A stretch of 64,000 bases of DNA from JAFALK01 sp036500605 (GTDB lineage: Bacteria > Pseudomonadota > Gammaproteobacteria > Burkholderiales > Burkholderiaceae_C). Below the pieces are notes generated by a model. That model had not been told where the DNA came from. It did not search any database and saw only the letters and a list, made by a program, of their open reading frames with translations. The position numbers were made by a program, and so were the translations under genes. The DNA lies in NCBI GenBank assembly GCA_036500605.1, contig DASYBU010000034.1, positions 98,957 to 162,956 on the forward strand, in the 5' to 3' direction. Each line of letters starts with the position of its first letter. The first letter of the stretch is position 1. This document shows positions 19,347 through 26,693 of the stretch, piece by piece.

Positions 19347-21390
19347 TGTCTCTCGTCTCAACCGCATCTACGCCTGGTACACGCTCGGCTTCGTGTTGTT
19401 CGTACTCGTGCTTGGCTTGCTCGAGCAGATGGGCCTGTCCAAGACCTGGATCGGCTTTTCTTTCCTGGCCGGCACGGTGGGCGTCTATGCGGTGATCGGC
19501 GCGCTGAGCCGCACGACCGATCCCGACGAATACTTTGTGGCCGGCCGCCGCGTGCCGGCCTTCTATAACGGCATGGCCGCCGGTGCCGACTGGATGAGCG
19601 CGGCCTCGTTCATCGGGCTGGCGGGCACGCTCTATCTGTCGGGCTTCGGCGGCCTGGCCTATGTCCTGGGCTGGACGGGCGGTTTCTGCCTCGTCGCGAT
19701 TCTGCTGGCGCCGTATCTGCGGCGCTTTGGCGGCTACACCTTGCCGGACTTTCTGGCCGCGCGCTATGGCTCCGGCGCTGTGCGCTTGATGGCGGCGTTA
19801 TGCACGGTGCTCGTGTCCTTCGTCTACCTGGTCGCGCAGATCTACGGCGTGGGCCTGATCATCACGCGGCTGACCGGCATGAACTTCGAGATCGGCGTGT
19901 TTGTCGGCCTTGGCGGTGTGCTGGTGTGCTCGTTCCTGGGCGGCATGCGCGCGGTCACCTGGACGCAGGCGGCGCAGTACGTGATCCTGATTGCGGCTTA
20001 TCTCGTGCCCGTCGTGTGGCTCGGCATCAAGCAGACCGGCACGCCGGTGCCACAGGCCGTGTATGGCCAGCAGATGAAGACGCTGGCCGAGCGCGAGCAG
20101 GCGCTGATCAACGACCCGGCCGAGTTGGCCGTGCGCGCCGTCTACGCCAAGCGCGCCGACGTGCTGCGGGCCAAGCTCCAGGATGTGCCCGACGCCTTGG
20201 CGCAAGATCGCCTGGAGGCAGCCAAAGCGGTGGCCCAGCTCAAGACGCATGACACCGCGCTGGCGCAGATCCAGGCCGCCGAGAAGCGCCAGGCCGCCTT
20301 GCCGCGCACCGTGGCTGAGGCGACTGAGCGCTGGCAGCGCGAGCTGGCCATGAATGAAGCCGGCACCCAGCCGCTGGCCGGCATGCCGCCGCAGGCCCAG
20401 GCTTTTGCGGGCGACCCGGAAGGCACGCCCGAGCAGGTGCAGCAGTTCGACGATTCGCGCCACAACTTCGTCGCGCTGGTGTTCTGCCTGATGCTGGGGA
20501 CGGCGGGCCTGCCGCACATCCTCACGCGCTACTACACCACGCCCTCGGTGGCCGAAGCGCGCCGCTCGGTGGCCTGGTCGCTGTTCTTCATCGCGCTGCT
20601 GTACCTGACCGCGCCGGCGCTGGCGGTGATGGTCAAGGCCGAGGTCTTCAACCATCTGGTCGGTACGCCGATCCACGATCTGCCGGCCTGGATCGGGCAG
20701 TGGTCACGCGTCGACCCTTCGCTGCTGTCGGTGCAGGACGTCAATGGCGACGGCATTCTGCAGCTCGGCGAGCTCAAGCTCGGCGGCGATCTGGTGATGC
20801 TCGTCACACCCGAACTGGCGGGGCTGCCGTATGTGATCTCAGGCATGGTCGCGGCCGGCGGACTCGCGGCCGCGCTGTCCACGGCCGACGGATTGCTGCT
20901 GACGATCTCCTCGGCGCTTTCGCATGATGTCGTCCATCGCGCGATCAACCCGGTCGTGCCTTCGGCCGGCCGCGTGACCTTGTCCAAGGCCATCCTGCTC
21001 GCCACCGCGCTGGCCGCTGCCGCCGTGGCCACGCAGAAGCCGGCCGACATCCTGTTCCTCGTGTCTGCGGCCTTCTCTTTCGCCGGCGCGGTGTTCTTCC
21101 CGGTGCTCGTGCTCGGGATCTTCTGGCGCCGCGCCAATGCGGCCGGCGCGATGGCCGGCATGCTCGGTGGCCTGCTCATCACGGCTTACTACATGGCGAT
21201 CGCCCAGCCCTGGCTGCATGAGCTGCTGGGCATGCACACGGCGCCCAAGCTGTGGTGGGGCATCCAGCCGCTGTCGGCCGGCGTGTTCGGCGTGCCGGCG
21301 GCCTTTGCGGCCGTCGTCCTGGTGAGCCTGGTCACCCGGCCGCCCGGCCCGCAGCAGGCGCGGATGCTCGAGTCTTTGCGCAAACCCTGA
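19336..21390 (+). CDS. Sodium:solute symporter, VC_2705-type
   Basis: A 684-residue transporter of the SSS family with about 13 membrane helices, related to acetate/monocarboxylate permeases. GYTLPDFLAARYG and GGMRAVTWTQAAQYVI are typical. Between helices 6 and 7 is a hydrophilic alpha-helical insert of about 140 residues (about 235-375), rich in Ala, Glu and Gln. A later loop carries an EF-hand-like DVNGDGILQLGEL. The GTG start is the only in-frame one giving the family N-terminus, but it lies in a terminator stem. Substrate is not determinable. Confidence 0.85.
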   Translation: MPSFVSRLNRIYAWYTLGFVLFVLVLGLLEQMGLSKTWIGFSFLAGTVGVYAVIGALSRTTDPDEYFVAGRRVPAFYNGMAAGADWMSAASFIGLAGTLYLSGFGGLAYVLGWTGGFCLVAILLAPYLRRFGGYTLPDFLAARYGSGAVRLMAALCTVLVSFVYLVAQIYGVGLIITRLTGMNFEIGVFVGLGGVLVCSFLGGMRAVTWTQAAQYVILIAAYLVPVVWLGIKQTGTPVPQAVYGQQMKTLAEREQALINDPAELAVRAVYAKRADVLRAKLQDVPDALAQDRLEAAKAVAQLKTHDTALAQIQAAEKRQAALPRTVAEATERWQRELAMNEAGTQPLAGMPPQAQAFAGDPEGTPEQVQQFDDSRHNFVALVFCLMLGTAGLPHILTRYYTTPSVAEARRSVAWSLFFIALLYLTAPALAVMVKAEVFNHLVGTPIHDLPAWIGQWSRVDPSLLSVQDVNGDGILQLGELKLGGDLVMLVTPELAGLPYVISGMVAAGGLAAALSTADGLLLTISSALSHDVVHRAINPVVPSAGRVTLSKAILLATALAAAAVATQKPADILFLVSAAFSFAGAVFFPVLVLGIFWRRANAAGAMAGMLGGLLITAYYMAIAQPWLHELLGMHTAPKLWWGIQPLSAGVFGVPAAFAAVVLVSLVTRPPGPQQARMLESLRKP

Positions 21391-21403
21391 TTCCTGCTAG
21401 AAT
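21376..21403 (+). promoter_or_regulatory. Probable sigma-70 promoter of the rpsF operon
   Basis: TTGCGC and TAGAAT are separated by 16 bases, and a TG dinucleotide sits upstream of the -10 (extended -10). The element lies about 100 bases before rpsF. A hairpin follows in the leader at 21420-21450. Confidence 0.6.
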
Positions 21404-21419
21404 CCTCGGTTCCCCCTTG

Positions 21420-21450
21420 CTGTGCCTATCGACATGACGCTTAGGCACAG
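21420..21450 (+). promoter_or_regulatory. Hairpin in the rpsF leader
   Basis: CTGTGCCT pairs perfectly with AGGCACAG around a 15-base loop in the untranslated leader of rpsF. Ribosomal protein S6 or S6:S18 controls its own mRNA in many bacteria through leader structures; whether this hairpin is that site is inference, and I could not match the known motif. Confidence 0.35.
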
Positions 21451-21506
21451 CTTCCACGAGCTTGGACGCATCCCGCGACCGAGCCCGGAATCCACAAGGA
21501 GTATTT

Positions 21507-21869
21507 ATGCGTCACTATGAAATCGTTCTGCTGATCCATCCGGATCAAAGCGAACAAGTTCCGGCCATGCTGGAGCGTTACAAGGGCTTGATCACCACCG
21601 GTGGTGGTGTGGTTCACCGCGTCGAAGACTGGGGCCGCCGTCAACTGGCGTACCTGATCCAGAAGCTGGCCAAGGCCCATTACCTGTGCCTGAACATCGA
21701 ATGCAGCAAGGAAACCCTGGCTGAACTCGAAACGGGCTTCCGCTTCAACGACGCCGTCCTGCGCCACATGACCGTGCTGCAAGACAAGGCCATCACCACG
21801 CCGTCCGTGATGATGAAGGCCGTTGAGCGCGAAGAGGCTCGCAAGGCCCCGCAAGAAGCCACTGCCTGA
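21507..21869 (+). CDS. rpsF: 30S ribosomal protein S6
   Basis: A 120-residue ribosomal protein that binds 16S rRNA as a pair with S18. The start at 21507 follows AAGGAG and gives MRHYEIVLLIHPDQ, typical of S6. WGRRQLAYLIQKLAKAHY and the charged C-terminal end are family features. It is first in the rpsF-priB-rpsR-rplI operon. Confidence 0.97.
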   Translation: MRHYEIVLLIHPDQSEQVPAMLERYKGLITTGGGVVHRVEDWGRRQLAYLIQKLAKAHYLCLNIECSKETLAELETGFRFNDAVLRHMTVLQDKAITTPSVMMKAVEREEARKAPQEATA

Positions 21870-21915
21870 AGTATTGGGTGATTGACACAAACGGTTTGCA
21901 GCAAAAACTCTCGGC

Positions 21916-22227
21916 GTGAATCAACTGATTCTTCGCGCCCAGGTGCTGCAAGCAGGAGCGATCCGCTACACCCCGGCCGGTTTGATGGCCCTGGACCTCG
22001 GCTTGAAGCATGAGGGTCAGGCGCAAGAAGCTGGCAAGCCGCGTCAGGTCTCCCTGGAGATCAAGGCGTTCGGGGTCGGAGAGATCTGCAAGCGATTGCA
22101 AGCGTTGGGAGTCGGCGCCGAGGCCCTGTTCACAGGGTTCCTGAGCCACCAGCGCAATGGACGAGGAATGATTTTCCACGTCACATCGTTTGAGATCGTG
22201 CCCCAAGCCGTTGAAGTCACCGCCTGA
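21916..22227 (+). CDS. priB: Primosomal replication protein PriB
   Basis: A 103-residue OB-fold single-strand DNA-binding protein that acts with PriA and DnaT in replication restart. It begins at GTG with NQLILRAQVLQAGAIRYTPAG and carries the SSB-like strand pattern, including LGLKHEG and GFLSHQRNGRGMIFHV. The place between rpsF and rpsR is diagnostic. No strong ribosome site is visible upstream of the GTG. Confidence 0.93.
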   Translation: MNQLILRAQVLQAGAIRYTPAGLMALDLGLKHEGQAQEAGKPRQVSLEIKAFGVGEICKRLQALGVGAEALFTGFLSHQRNGRGMIFHVTSFEIVPQAVEVTA

Positions 22228-22268
22228 ATTGTTCGATCCGGATCGTCACAAATTTAACGAGGTTCAAA

Positions 22269-22559
22269 ATGCCACCACCACGCGGTAAAGGTCGCTTCTC
22301 CAAAGACAAGAAGCCCAAGCGCAACCAACAATCCCTGCTGTTCCGTCGCAAGCGTTTCTGCCGCTTCACCGTCACCGGTGTTGAGCAGATCGACTACAAG
22401 GACATCGACACGCTGCGCGATTTCATCGGCGAAAACGGCAAGATCACGCCGGCTCGTCTGACTGGCACGCGCGCTTTCTTCCAGCGTCAGCTGACCGTCG
22501 CCATCAAGCGCTCGCGCTTCCTGGCCATGCTGCCGTACAGCGACCAGCACAAGGTCTAA
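22269..22559 (+). CDS. rpsR: 30S ribosomal protein S18
   Basis: A 96-residue basic ribosomal protein. RRKRFCRFT, IDYKDIDTLRDFI and KITPARLTGTRAFFQRQL are the usual S18 motifs, and the N-terminus is Lys/Arg-rich. It is preceded by an ACGAGG ribosome site and followed 12 bases later by rplI. Confidence 0.97.
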   Translation: MPPPRGKGRFSKDKKPKRNQQSLLFRRKRFCRFTVTGVEQIDYKDIDTLRDFIGENGKITPARLTGTRAFFQRQLTVAIKRSRFLAMLPYSDQHKV

Positions 22560-22571
22560 GGAGTCACCACC

Positions 22572-23024
22572 ATGCAAATCATCTTGCTTGAAAAAGTGGC
22601 CAACCTGGGCGGCCTGGGCGATGTGGTCAAGGTCAAGGACGGCTACGCCCGTAACTTCCTGATCCCGACGCGCCAAGCCCGCCGTGCTACCGCTGCCGCC
22701 ATCAAGGAATTCGAAGCCAAGCGCGCCGAACTCGAAAAGCTCGCCGCTGAAAAGCTGGCCGCTGCTCAAAAGCTCGGCGAAGGCCTGGCCGGCAAGACCG
22801 TCACCATCGCCCAGAAGGCCGGTGTTGATGGCCGCCTGTTCGGTTCCGTCACCAATGCTGACATCGCTGAAGCGATCAGCAAGCTCGGCATCGAAGTGAC
22901 CAAGTCGCAGGTTCGCCTGCCGCTGGGCCCGCTGAAGGCCGTCGGGGAGTTCCCCATCAGCGTTGCCGCTCACACCGACGTCGTCGTCGAAGTGACCGTG
23001 CAAGTGGTTGCCGAAGCCGAATAA
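22572..23024 (+). CDS. rplI: 50S ribosomal protein L9
   Basis: A 150-residue two-domain ribosomal protein. The N-terminal signature MQIILLEKVANLGGLGDVV is followed by NFLIPTRQAR, a long central helix rich in Ala, Lys and Glu (about 45-75), and a C-terminal domain with LFGSVTNADIAEAI. Length is normal. It is the last operon gene; a terminator follows 18 bases after the stop. Confidence 0.97.
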   Translation: MQIILLEKVANLGGLGDVVKVKDGYARNFLIPTRQARRATAAAIKEFEAKRAELEKLAAEKLAAAQKLGEGLAGKTVTIAQKAGVDGRLFGSVTNADIAEAISKLGIEVTKSQVRLPLGPLKAVGEFPISVAAHTDVVVEVTVQVVAEAE

Positions 23025-23042
23025 GCTTCAGCTTCCCGCTGC

Positions 23043-23074
23043 AAAAGCCGATGGCGCAAGTCATCGGCTTTTTT
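23043..23074 (+). terminator. Terminator after rplI
   Basis: An 11-bp perfect stem (aaaagccgatg with catcggctttt) around an eight-base loop, followed by a T-run. It ends the rpsF operon and separates it from the repeat region and dnaB. Confidence 0.88.
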
Positions 23075-23090
23075 CATTCCGGCACAAGAG

Positions 23091-23327
23091 CAATGCCGGA
23101 AGAAGGCGGAGTGTTCCTGCCCCTGACTGCCGACATCAGCGGGTTCGGAGGTCGTTAGGGGCAGGGACGCTCCGTCTTCATTCGCCCGCTCGTCGCAGAA
23201 TGAATTCTTTTGCCACGACCTGCACGCCATACCGCCAGCACGTCCCGGCCCGTATCCACCTCCGAACCCGCTGATGTCGGCGGATACGGGCCGGAACATG
23301 CTGGCTGCGCACCGAGGTTTGTTGAGA
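23091..23327 (+). repeat. Structured intergenic repeat, copy 1 (237 bp)
   Basis: The first of two tandem units (period 273 bp) between rplI and dnaB. It contains two hairpins. Hairpin A has arms at 23108-23124 and 23157-23173 and presents a 24-base core (23129-23152) in its loop. Hairpin B has arms at 23235-23257 and 23282-23304 and presents the exact reverse complement of that core (23258-23281). No protein-coding explanation is convincing. Confidence 0.85.
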
Positions 23328-23363
23328 CGACGGGCGCCCGCGTGAGGGCTCGCCGAAGAACAC

Positions 23364-23600
23364 CAGTGCTGGAAGAAGCTGGAGTGTTCCTGCCCCTGAT
23401 GGCCGACATAAGCGGGTTCGGAGGTCATCAGGGGCAGGGACGCTCCGGCTTCAATCGCCCGCTCGTCGCAGAATGAATTCTTTTGCCAAGACCTGCGCGC
23501 CATACCGCCAACACGTCCCGGCCCGTATCCACCTCCGAACCCGCTGATGTCGGCGGATACGGGCCGGAACATGCCGGCTTCGCACCGAGGTTTGTTTAGA
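23364..23600 (+). repeat. Structured intergenic repeat, copy 2 (237 bp)
   Basis: The second unit, highly similar to copy 1 over its whole length. Hairpin A arms are at 23381-23401 and 23426-23446 (longer than in copy 1, because gatg now pairs with catc). Its core is at 23402-23425 with one base changed. Hairpin B arms are at 23508-23530 and 23555-23577 around the reverse-complement core at 23531-23554. The unit ends 100 bases before the dnaB start, so it may lie in or next to the dnaB promoter region. Confidence 0.85.
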
Positions 23601-23657
23601 AGCGGCGACTGCCCGCTAACGACGATATACAGCGCAATCCACCGTATTCCCACAGGC

Positions 23658-23666
23658 TTATCCACA
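23658..23666 (+). promoter_or_regulatory. DnaA-box sequence upstream of dnaB
   Basis: TTATCCACA matches the strict DnaA-box consensus exactly, 35 bases before the dnaB ATG. Near-matches flank it (TTCCCACAGG at 23647-23656 and TTTGTGGGT at about 23671). A role of DnaA in dnaB transcription is inference; the match itself is exact. Confidence 0.45.
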
Positions 23667-23700
23667 GGCCTTTGTGGGTGCCCGACTTATAGTTCCCCCT

Positions 23701-26163
23701 ATGTCAGCGATCTTCTCGAATCCCCCGTTGCAAGACGACGAAATTGCCCGCTTGCGCGTGCCGCCGCACTCGGTTGAAGCCGAGCAAAGCGTGCTCGGCG
23801 GCCTCCTGATCGACAACTCGGCGTGGGACCGCGCCGGCGATCTGGTGGTCGACGGCGACTTCTATCGCTACGAACACAAGCTGATCTTCGCGGCCGTTGG
23901 AAAGCTCATCAGCGGCGGCAAGCCCGCCGACGTGGTGACGGTGTTTGAAGAGCTCACCTCGCTCGGCAAGGCCGACGATTGCGGTGGTCTGGCCTACCTC
24001 AACGCCTTGGCGCAGAGCGTGCCCAGCGCCGCCAATCTGCGCCGTTATGCCGAGATCGTGCGCGAGCGCGCCATCCTGCGCAAACTCGTCAGCGTGAGCG
24101 ATGAGATCGCCACCGCCGCTCTGCAGCCGCAAGGCCGTGCGGTGAACCAGATTCTTGACGAGGCCGAAGGCAAGATCTTCCGCATCGGCGAAGAAGGCTC
24201 GCGCAGCAACCAGGGTTTCCACAGCATGGATAACCTCGTGGTCGCGCTGATCGACCGCGTCAACGAACTGGCCGAGAACGGCGCCGAAGACGTGACCGGC
24301 GTGCGCACCGGCTTCTACGATCTGGACCGCATGACCGCCGGCCTGCAAGGCGGCGACCTGATCGTGCTGGCCGCGCGTCCCTCGATGGGCAAAGCCCAGC
24401 CGCTCGATGCTCAGGTGCGTACGCGCACGGGTTGGAAGCGCATGGGCGAGCTGGAGATTGGCGATGCCTTGGCCTCCGTGGATGGCCGTCCGTCCATCGT
24501 GCAGGGTATCTATCCGCAGGGCAGCAAGGCCGTCTTCCGCGTTCAGTTCTCCGATGGCCGCTCGGCCGAATGCTGTGACGAGCATCTGTGGCAAGTCATG
24601 TGCCGGCACTGGCCGGCTCCCCGCGTCTTGAGTACGGCCGAGCTGCGCGTGCTGCTGGGCAAGAAGCGCTATCAGAATCGTGTGTGGATCGAGCGTGCCA
24701 GTGGCGATTTCGGGCATGACGATGACTTGCCCATCGACCCGTGGCTGCTGGGCTGCCTGCTGGGCGATGGCAACCTCACGGGCACGGGCTCCGTGCGCTT
24801 CTCCACGGCTTCACCGGAGATCGTCGGCCGCGTCAATGCACGCATTGGCGAGGGCATGATGGTGACGGAAGCTGGTGGCTATGACTACCGCATCGTCCGC
24901 GAAGATCGCGGTCATGTGCCGGGCATCGCCGGATCGCAGGCCAATCCGCTGCGCGTGGCACTTCAGGCGCTCGAACTTTCGGGTCTTGCCAGCGATCAGA
25001 AGTTCATTCCGCGACAGTACCTGACCGCCAATCGCGAACGGCGTCGGGATGTGCTGCGGGGCCTGCTCGATACCGACGGTTGGGTTGAGCGTTGGGGCAG
25101 CGTGCGTCTGTCCACCAGCAGTGCGCGCCTGGCGGCTGACATCGCCGAACTGGTGCGATCGCTCGGCGGCTGGTGCAGTGTCAGCATGAAGCAGCCGCAC
25201 TATCGCGATGTCGCGGGCATGCGGATCGCGGGGCTGCCAGCACATGTCCTGCACATTTCGCATCCGGAGCCGCGCTCGCTGTTCTTGCTGTCGGAGAAGC
25301 AAGTGCGCTTGCCGGAGCGGTGGGCGCGCGAGAAGCGCCTGAACATCGCGAGCATTGAGCCGAGTCGAACGGCAGAGTGCCAGTGCATCGCGGTAAGCCA
25401 TCCCTCGCATCTGTACATCACCGATGGCGACGTGCTCACGCACAACACGGCCTTCGCCGTGAACATCGCCGAGAACGTCGCGATCAACGAAGGCCTGCCC
25501 GTTGTCATCTACTCGATGGAAATGGGCGCGGCGCAGCTGGCGTTGCGGATGGTGGGTTCGATCGGCCGCATCGACCAAAGTCATCTGCGCACCGGGCGCC
25601 TGGCCGACGATGAATGGGGCCGCCTCAGCGAGGCCGTCGACAAGCTCGGCAAGTCCAGCATCTTCATTGATGAAAGCCCGGGCCTTTCGCCGAGCGAGGT
25701 GCGTGCACGCGCGCGACGGCAGGCACGTATCTGCGGCAAGCTGGGCCTGATCGTGATCGACTATTTGCAGCTGATGAGCGGCAACGGCGGCAATGAAGAA
25801 AACCGCGCGACCGTGATCGGTGAAATCTCTCGCGGCCTGAAGGCGCTGGCCAAGGAACTGCAGTGCCCCGTGATCGCGCTCTCGCAGCTCAACCGCTCGG
25901 TGGAAACGCGGCCCGACAAGCGACCGATGATGTCCGACCTGCGCGAATCAGGCGCCATCGAGCAGGATGCCGACATCATCATGTTCATCTACCGCGACGA
26001 GTACTACACCAAGGACGAGTGCAAGGAGCCCGGTGTGGCGGAGATCATCATCGCCAAGCAGCGTAACGGTCCGGTCGGCACGGTGAAGCTGCACTTCCAG
26101 CGCATGCATACCAAGTTCGAGAATCTCGCACCGGGCTACAGCGGCGGCGGCGACGCGTACTGA
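23701..26163 (+). CDS. dnaB: Replicative DNA helicase DnaB with in-frame intein
   Basis: An 820-residue precursor of the hexameric 5'-3' helicase that opens DNA at the replication fork. The N-terminal domain (about 25-125, LRVPPHSVEAEQSVLGGLL) and linker are normal. The RecA-like motor starts at about residue 200. Its Walker A motif ARPSMGK is cut after Lys231 by a 351-residue intein (residues 232-582) and resumes with TAFAVNIAENVA. Walker B (GLIVIDYLQLMSG) and SQLNRSVETR are intact. Removing the intein gives 469 residues, normal for DnaB. ATG 23701 was chosen over an upstream GTG. Since the P-loop is interrupted, splicing must be essential. Confidence 0.97.
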   Translation: MSAIFSNPPLQDDEIARLRVPPHSVEAEQSVLGGLLIDNSAWDRAGDLVVDGDFYRYEHKLIFAAVGKLISGGKPADVVTVFEELTSLGKADDCGGLAYLNALAQSVPSAANLRRYAEIVRERAILRKLVSVSDEIATAALQPQGRAVNQILDEAEGKIFRIGEEGSRSNQGFHSMDNLVVALIDRVNELAENGAEDVTGVRTGFYDLDRMTAGLQGGDLIVLAARPSMGKAQPLDAQVRTRTGWKRMGELEIGDALASVDGRPSIVQGIYPQGSKAVFRVQFSDGRSAECCDEHLWQVMCRHWPAPRVLSTAELRVLLGKKRYQNRVWIERASGDFGHDDDLPIDPWLLGCLLGDGNLTGTGSVRFSTASPEIVGRVNARIGEGMMVTEAGGYDYRIVREDRGHVPGIAGSQANPLRVALQALELSGLASDQKFIPRQYLTANRERRRDVLRGLLDTDGWVERWGSVRLSTSSARLAADIAELVRSLGGWCSVSMKQPHYRDVAGMRIAGLPAHVLHISHPEPRSLFLLSEKQVRLPERWAREKRLNIASIEPSRTAECQCIAVSHPSHLYITDGDVLTHNTAFAVNIAENVAINEGLPVVIYSMEMGAAQLALRMVGSIGRIDQSHLRTGRLADDEWGRLSEAVDKLGKSSIFIDESPGLSPSEVRARARRQARICGKLGLIVIDYLQLMSGNGGNEENRATVIGEISRGLKALAKELQCPVIALSQLNRSVETRPDKRPMMSDLRESGAIEQDADIIMFIYRDEYYTKDECKEPGVAEIIIAKQRNGPVGTVKLHFQRMHTKFENLAPGYSGGGDAY
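24394..25446 (+). mobile_element. LAGLIDADG intein in DnaB, class 3 type
   Basis: A 351-residue protein intron. It lacks the usual Cys/Ser at position 1 and begins with Ala (AQPLDAQVRTRTGW). Splicing blocks are visible. Block B has CCDEHLWQV with His64 and Trp66; block F has ECQCIAV with Cys331; block G is VLTHN with Thr349 and the terminal Asn351, and the next host residue is Thr. Trp in block B, Cys in block F and Thr before the His-Asn pair are the hallmark of class 3 inteins. A homing endonuclease lies inside: LLGCLLGDG and LRGLLDTDG keep both catalytic Asp residues, so it may still be active. Confidence 0.93.
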
Positions 26164-26203
26164 TCGGTCGGCACCGGCGCTGGCGTCACCCCATGATGAA
26201 GAA

Positions 26204-26228
26204 GCCCCGCGAGGGGCGTTTTCTTTTC
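26204..26228 (+). terminator. Terminator after dnaB
   Basis: GCCCC pairs with GGGGC around GCGA, followed by gttttctttt, 40 bases past the dnaB stop. The stem is short but the T-rich tail is good. Confidence 0.7.
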
Positions 26229-26259
26229 ACTCACTCATTCGTTCGTTCGTTCATTCATT
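26227..26259. repeat. Tetranucleotide microsatellite (TCRY/TTCR pattern)
   Basis: Eight units of a four-base repeat (tcac, tcac, tcat, tcgt, tcgt, tcgt, tcat, tcat) run from the dnaB terminator to the 3' end of the next minus-strand gene, overlapping its last codons. It could be slippage-prone; a phase-variation role is not supported because no promoter or early codon is involved. Confidence 0.6.
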
Positions 26260-26556
26260 GGGTGTGCCGATGAAGGCTGCATCCGTGGCACCGATCATCG
26301 CGGGCGACCGGGCGCCGAGCTGTTGCGGTGATTGCTGCAGCACCGTCTCCTGACGCGCCAGTTGCGGTGCCTCTTGCCGATGCGTCCGCGGCGCCTTGGC
26401 GAGCAAGGCTGCGCTGTCGGGCTCATCACCTCCGGGCAGATGCCAGTAGCGCAACAGCGCGAAGGACAGGCTGAAGGTCACGCCGACCACCAAGGTCGTG
26501 CCCAGTGCTCTCGCCAGAGCGAGCGCTGCTGCACGGGAGACGATGGAGAGTTTCAT
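26251..26556 (-). CDS. Small single-pass membrane protein, hypothetical
   Basis: A 101-residue ORF starting at the ATG at 26556. One membrane helix is predicted (LGTTLVVGVTFSLSFALL, about residues 16-33), followed by a polar, Gln- and Ala-rich tail probably in the periplasm. No family is recognised. The open frame extends upstream of this Met without start support. There is no clear ribosome site and the 3' end runs into a microsatellite, so confidence is moderate. It is convergent with dnaB. Confidence 0.45.
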   Translation of the reverse strand: MKLSIVSRAAALALARALGTTLVVGVTFSLSFALLRYWHLPGGDEPDSAALLAKAPRTHRQEAPQLARQETVLQQSPQQLGARSPAMIGATDAAFIGTPNE

Positions 26557-26693
26557 GAGCCGCTTGAAAATCCGTTGAAAGAGTTCAGCGATCGTCCGGC
26601 TATTTACATTTTGTGACAGTCGGCCTCGGTGACGTTGAGGCGTAGGCGCAGGCCTACACAGCGCCGACGGCGCAACAAAGCATCCGTCAAGCC

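Noticed and set aside
23129..23152. The 24-base core (ending in a GGTTCGG-like run) as a tRNA T-loop fragment or integration site
   Set aside because: There is no acceptor stem, anticodon arm or CCA-like end, and no integrase in the window. The symmetric hairpins explain it better.
22970..23665. A 231-codon minus-strand ORF across the intergenic repeats with two 91-residue protein repeats
   Set aside because: It stays open only because the repeat period (273 bp) is a multiple of three. It overlaps the end of rplI and its terminator, and it is explained by the hairpin units. No domain is recognised.
24394..25446. The dnaB insert as a group I/II intron or sequencing artefact
   Set aside because: It is in frame with no stop, has protein-splicing blocks at both ends and an intact endonuclease, and its removal restores the P-loop exactly.
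26227..26259. Phase variation through the tetranucleotide repeat
   Set aside because: It lies at the 3' end of a hypothetical gene and after a terminator, where unit changes would affect only the last residues.
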